The notes beneath the pieces were generated by a model. That model did not search any database. It was not told the DNA's origin and saw only the letters and a list, made by a program, of their open reading frames with translations. This document shows positions 35,510 through 36,460 of a stretch of DNA of 36,460 nt, piece after piece. Each line of letters begins with the position of its first letter. Positions within the stretch are counted from its first letter, which is position 1. The DNA comes from an uncultured Flavobacteriales bacterium (GTDB taxonomy: Bacteria; Bacteroidota; Bacteroidia; Flavobacteriales_G; NORP312): the NCBI GenBank assembly GCA_905480125.1, contig CAJQPE010000104.1, positions 1 through 36,460 of the forward strand. The letters are read 5' to 3'. The translations under genes were made by a program, and so were the position numbers.

Positions 35510-36460
35510 GTGATAAAAGAATTTTTATATATACTATTCGTTATTGGTGTACTTTTTACCTCTCAGAATACCCAGGCACAAAAAGTTGGGTTAGTATTAA
35601 GCGGCGGGGCTGCAAGTGGCATAGCTCATGTTGGTGTAATTAAGGCCCTAGAAGAAAACGAAATTCCGATTGATTACATTACAGGAACCTCCATGGGTGC
35701 ACTAATTGGTAGCATGTATTCTTGTGGTTATTCAATAGAAAAAATTGAAGCCATGCTTACCTCGGAAAAATTTATCAATATGTCTAAAGGTGAATATGAT
35801 GATAGATACAACTTCTACTTTAAAGAGGAGCCGAAAGATGCTTCGTGGATTAAACTAAAGTTTTCCCCAGATACAATCTTGTCCACCTCACTTCCAACTA
35901 GCGTTATTTCACCTATTGCAACAGATTTTGAGCTCATGGAATTATTATCAGGACCAGCAGCGGCAGCGAATTATAATTTCGACAATTTGTTTATTCCTTT
36001 TAGGTGCGTTGCCTCTGACATTCAAAACAAAAAATCCGTCATCTTTCGAAGTGGGCATTTAAGCCAAGCAGTAAGAGCATCAATGTCATATCCCTTCTAT
36101 CTAAGGCCCATCAAAATTGAAGGAAAAATTCTATTTGATGGTGGCTTGTACAATAATTTTCCGTCCGATATCATGCGAGATGACTTTAAACCTGATGTGG
36201 TTATTGGCTGCAACGTATCCTACAACTTCGCTCCACCAGATGAAGAAGATGTTCTCTCTCAAATTAAAGCAATGCTTGTAAACCAAACCGATTATTCTAT
36301 TCTGTGCGAAAAAGGGGTAATTATAGAGCCCAAAACTAGTGCAGGAACGTTTGAATTTGGCCGAGCTGTGGAGTTAATTGAACTCGGTTATCAAAGCACG
36401 CTTGCAAAAATTGACGAAATAAAAGCGGAAGTTACCCGTCGAACTTCTAAAGAAGATCTC
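35510..36460 (+). CDS. patatin-like phospholipase, 3' end outside window
   Basis: The first 317 codons are present and open to the window edge. The start is GTG 35510, giving a signal peptide (MIKEFLYILFVIGVLFTSQ...QAQ). The patatin domain shows the oxyanion loop SGGAASGIAHVG (31-42), nucleophile Ser61 in GTSMG, and catalytic Asp210 in LFDGGLYNNFP (208-218), so the Ser-Asp dyad is intact. Secreted Bacteroidota patatins of this type often continue into a POTRA and BamA-like outer-membrane barrel, as in PlpD; about 400 further residues are expected outside the window. The likely activity is lipid acyl hydrolysis. It is the last gene of the permease run. Confidence 0.92.
   Translation, partial: MIKEFLYILFVIGVLFTSQNTQAQKVGLVLSGGAASGIAHVGVIKALEENEIPIDYITGTSMGALIGSMYSCGYSIEKIEAMLTSEKFINMSKGEYDDRYNFYFKEEPKDASWIKLKFSPDTILSTSLPTSVISPIATDFELMELLSGPAAAANYNFDNLFIPFRCVASDIQNKKSVIFRSGHLSQAVRASMSYPFYLRPIKIEGKILFDGGLYNNFPSDIMRDDFKPDVVIGCNVSYNFAPPDEEDVLSQIKAMLVNQTDYSILCEKGVIIEPKTSAGTFEFGRAVELIELGYQSTLAKIDEIKAEVTRRTSKEDL

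Noticed and set aside
32052-36460. An ABC importer formed by the permease and the binding protein
   Set aside because: The permease is of the FtsX/LolE type, which does not use a binding protein. No ATPase gene is present and the binding protein has no export signal.

Overview
The window is about 36 kb of AT-rich chromosome from a member of the Bacteroidota, most likely order Flavobacteriales (Cryomorphaceae or Crocinitomicaceae-like). The evidence is lineage-typical content: proteins with C-terminal type IX secretion (T9SS) sorting domains, a SprB-type repeat adhesin, a TonB-dependent receptor with a carboxypeptidase-like N-domain, DUF1573, DUF5606, DUF4920, DUF6438 and DUF1343/NamZ proteins, a long Bacteroidota-type YidC, and promoter elements of the Bacteroidota type (TTG/TTTG then TAnnTTTG). 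There are no rRNA or tRNA genes, insertion sequences, CRISPR arrays or prophage genes. Almost everything looks like stable core genome, and no gap between genes exceeds about 260 bases.

Layout: (1) 1-3243, minus: 5' part of a large secreted protein with about 11 SprB/PKD-like repeats. It has no ATG, GTG or TTG at a sensible start. (2) 3500-7290, plus: murB, a TMTC-like membrane glycosyltransferase with TPRs, and a small outer-membrane barrel protein, nearly overlapping. (3) 7301-9567, minus: DUF5606 protein then an M3 oligoendopeptidase. (4) 9668-15874, minus: a stand-alone HsdR-N nuclease-fold protein followed by two T9SS-secreted subtilases, closed by a clear terminator. (5) 15896-17684, plus: AMP nucleosidase and holA. 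(6) 17807-24726, plus: TonB-dependent receptor, pyrG, yidC, DUF6438 lipoprotein. (7) 24777-27410, minus: valS. (8) 27633-29769, plus: two tandem DUF1573 proteins and a class I/II aminotransferase. (9) 29759-32010, minus: NamZ-like muramidase, DUF4920 lipoprotein, monohaem cytochrome lipoprotein. (10) 32052-36460, plus: FtsX/LolE permease, cystathionine beta-synthase-like enzyme, a metal-receptor-fold binding protein without a signal peptide, and a patatin-like phospholipase cut by the window edge.

Functionally the window mixes cell-envelope biogenesis (murB, yidC, LolE-like permease, NamZ, outer-membrane proteins, secreted T9SS proteases and adhesin) with housekeeping (valS, pyrG, holA, amn, cysteine/cystathionine metabolism). 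I found no convincing new multi-gene system. The strongest unusual signal is a long intrinsic terminator that lies entirely inside the signal-peptide codons of the second of two tandem DUF1573 genes, which would set the expression ratio of the pair. Secondary points are the missing canonical start codon of the repeat adhesin, a hairpin with T-tracts on both strands between two divergent genes, a solitary HsdR-N domain protein beside amn-holA, and a consistent TAnnTTYG element just upstream of about fifteen genes.
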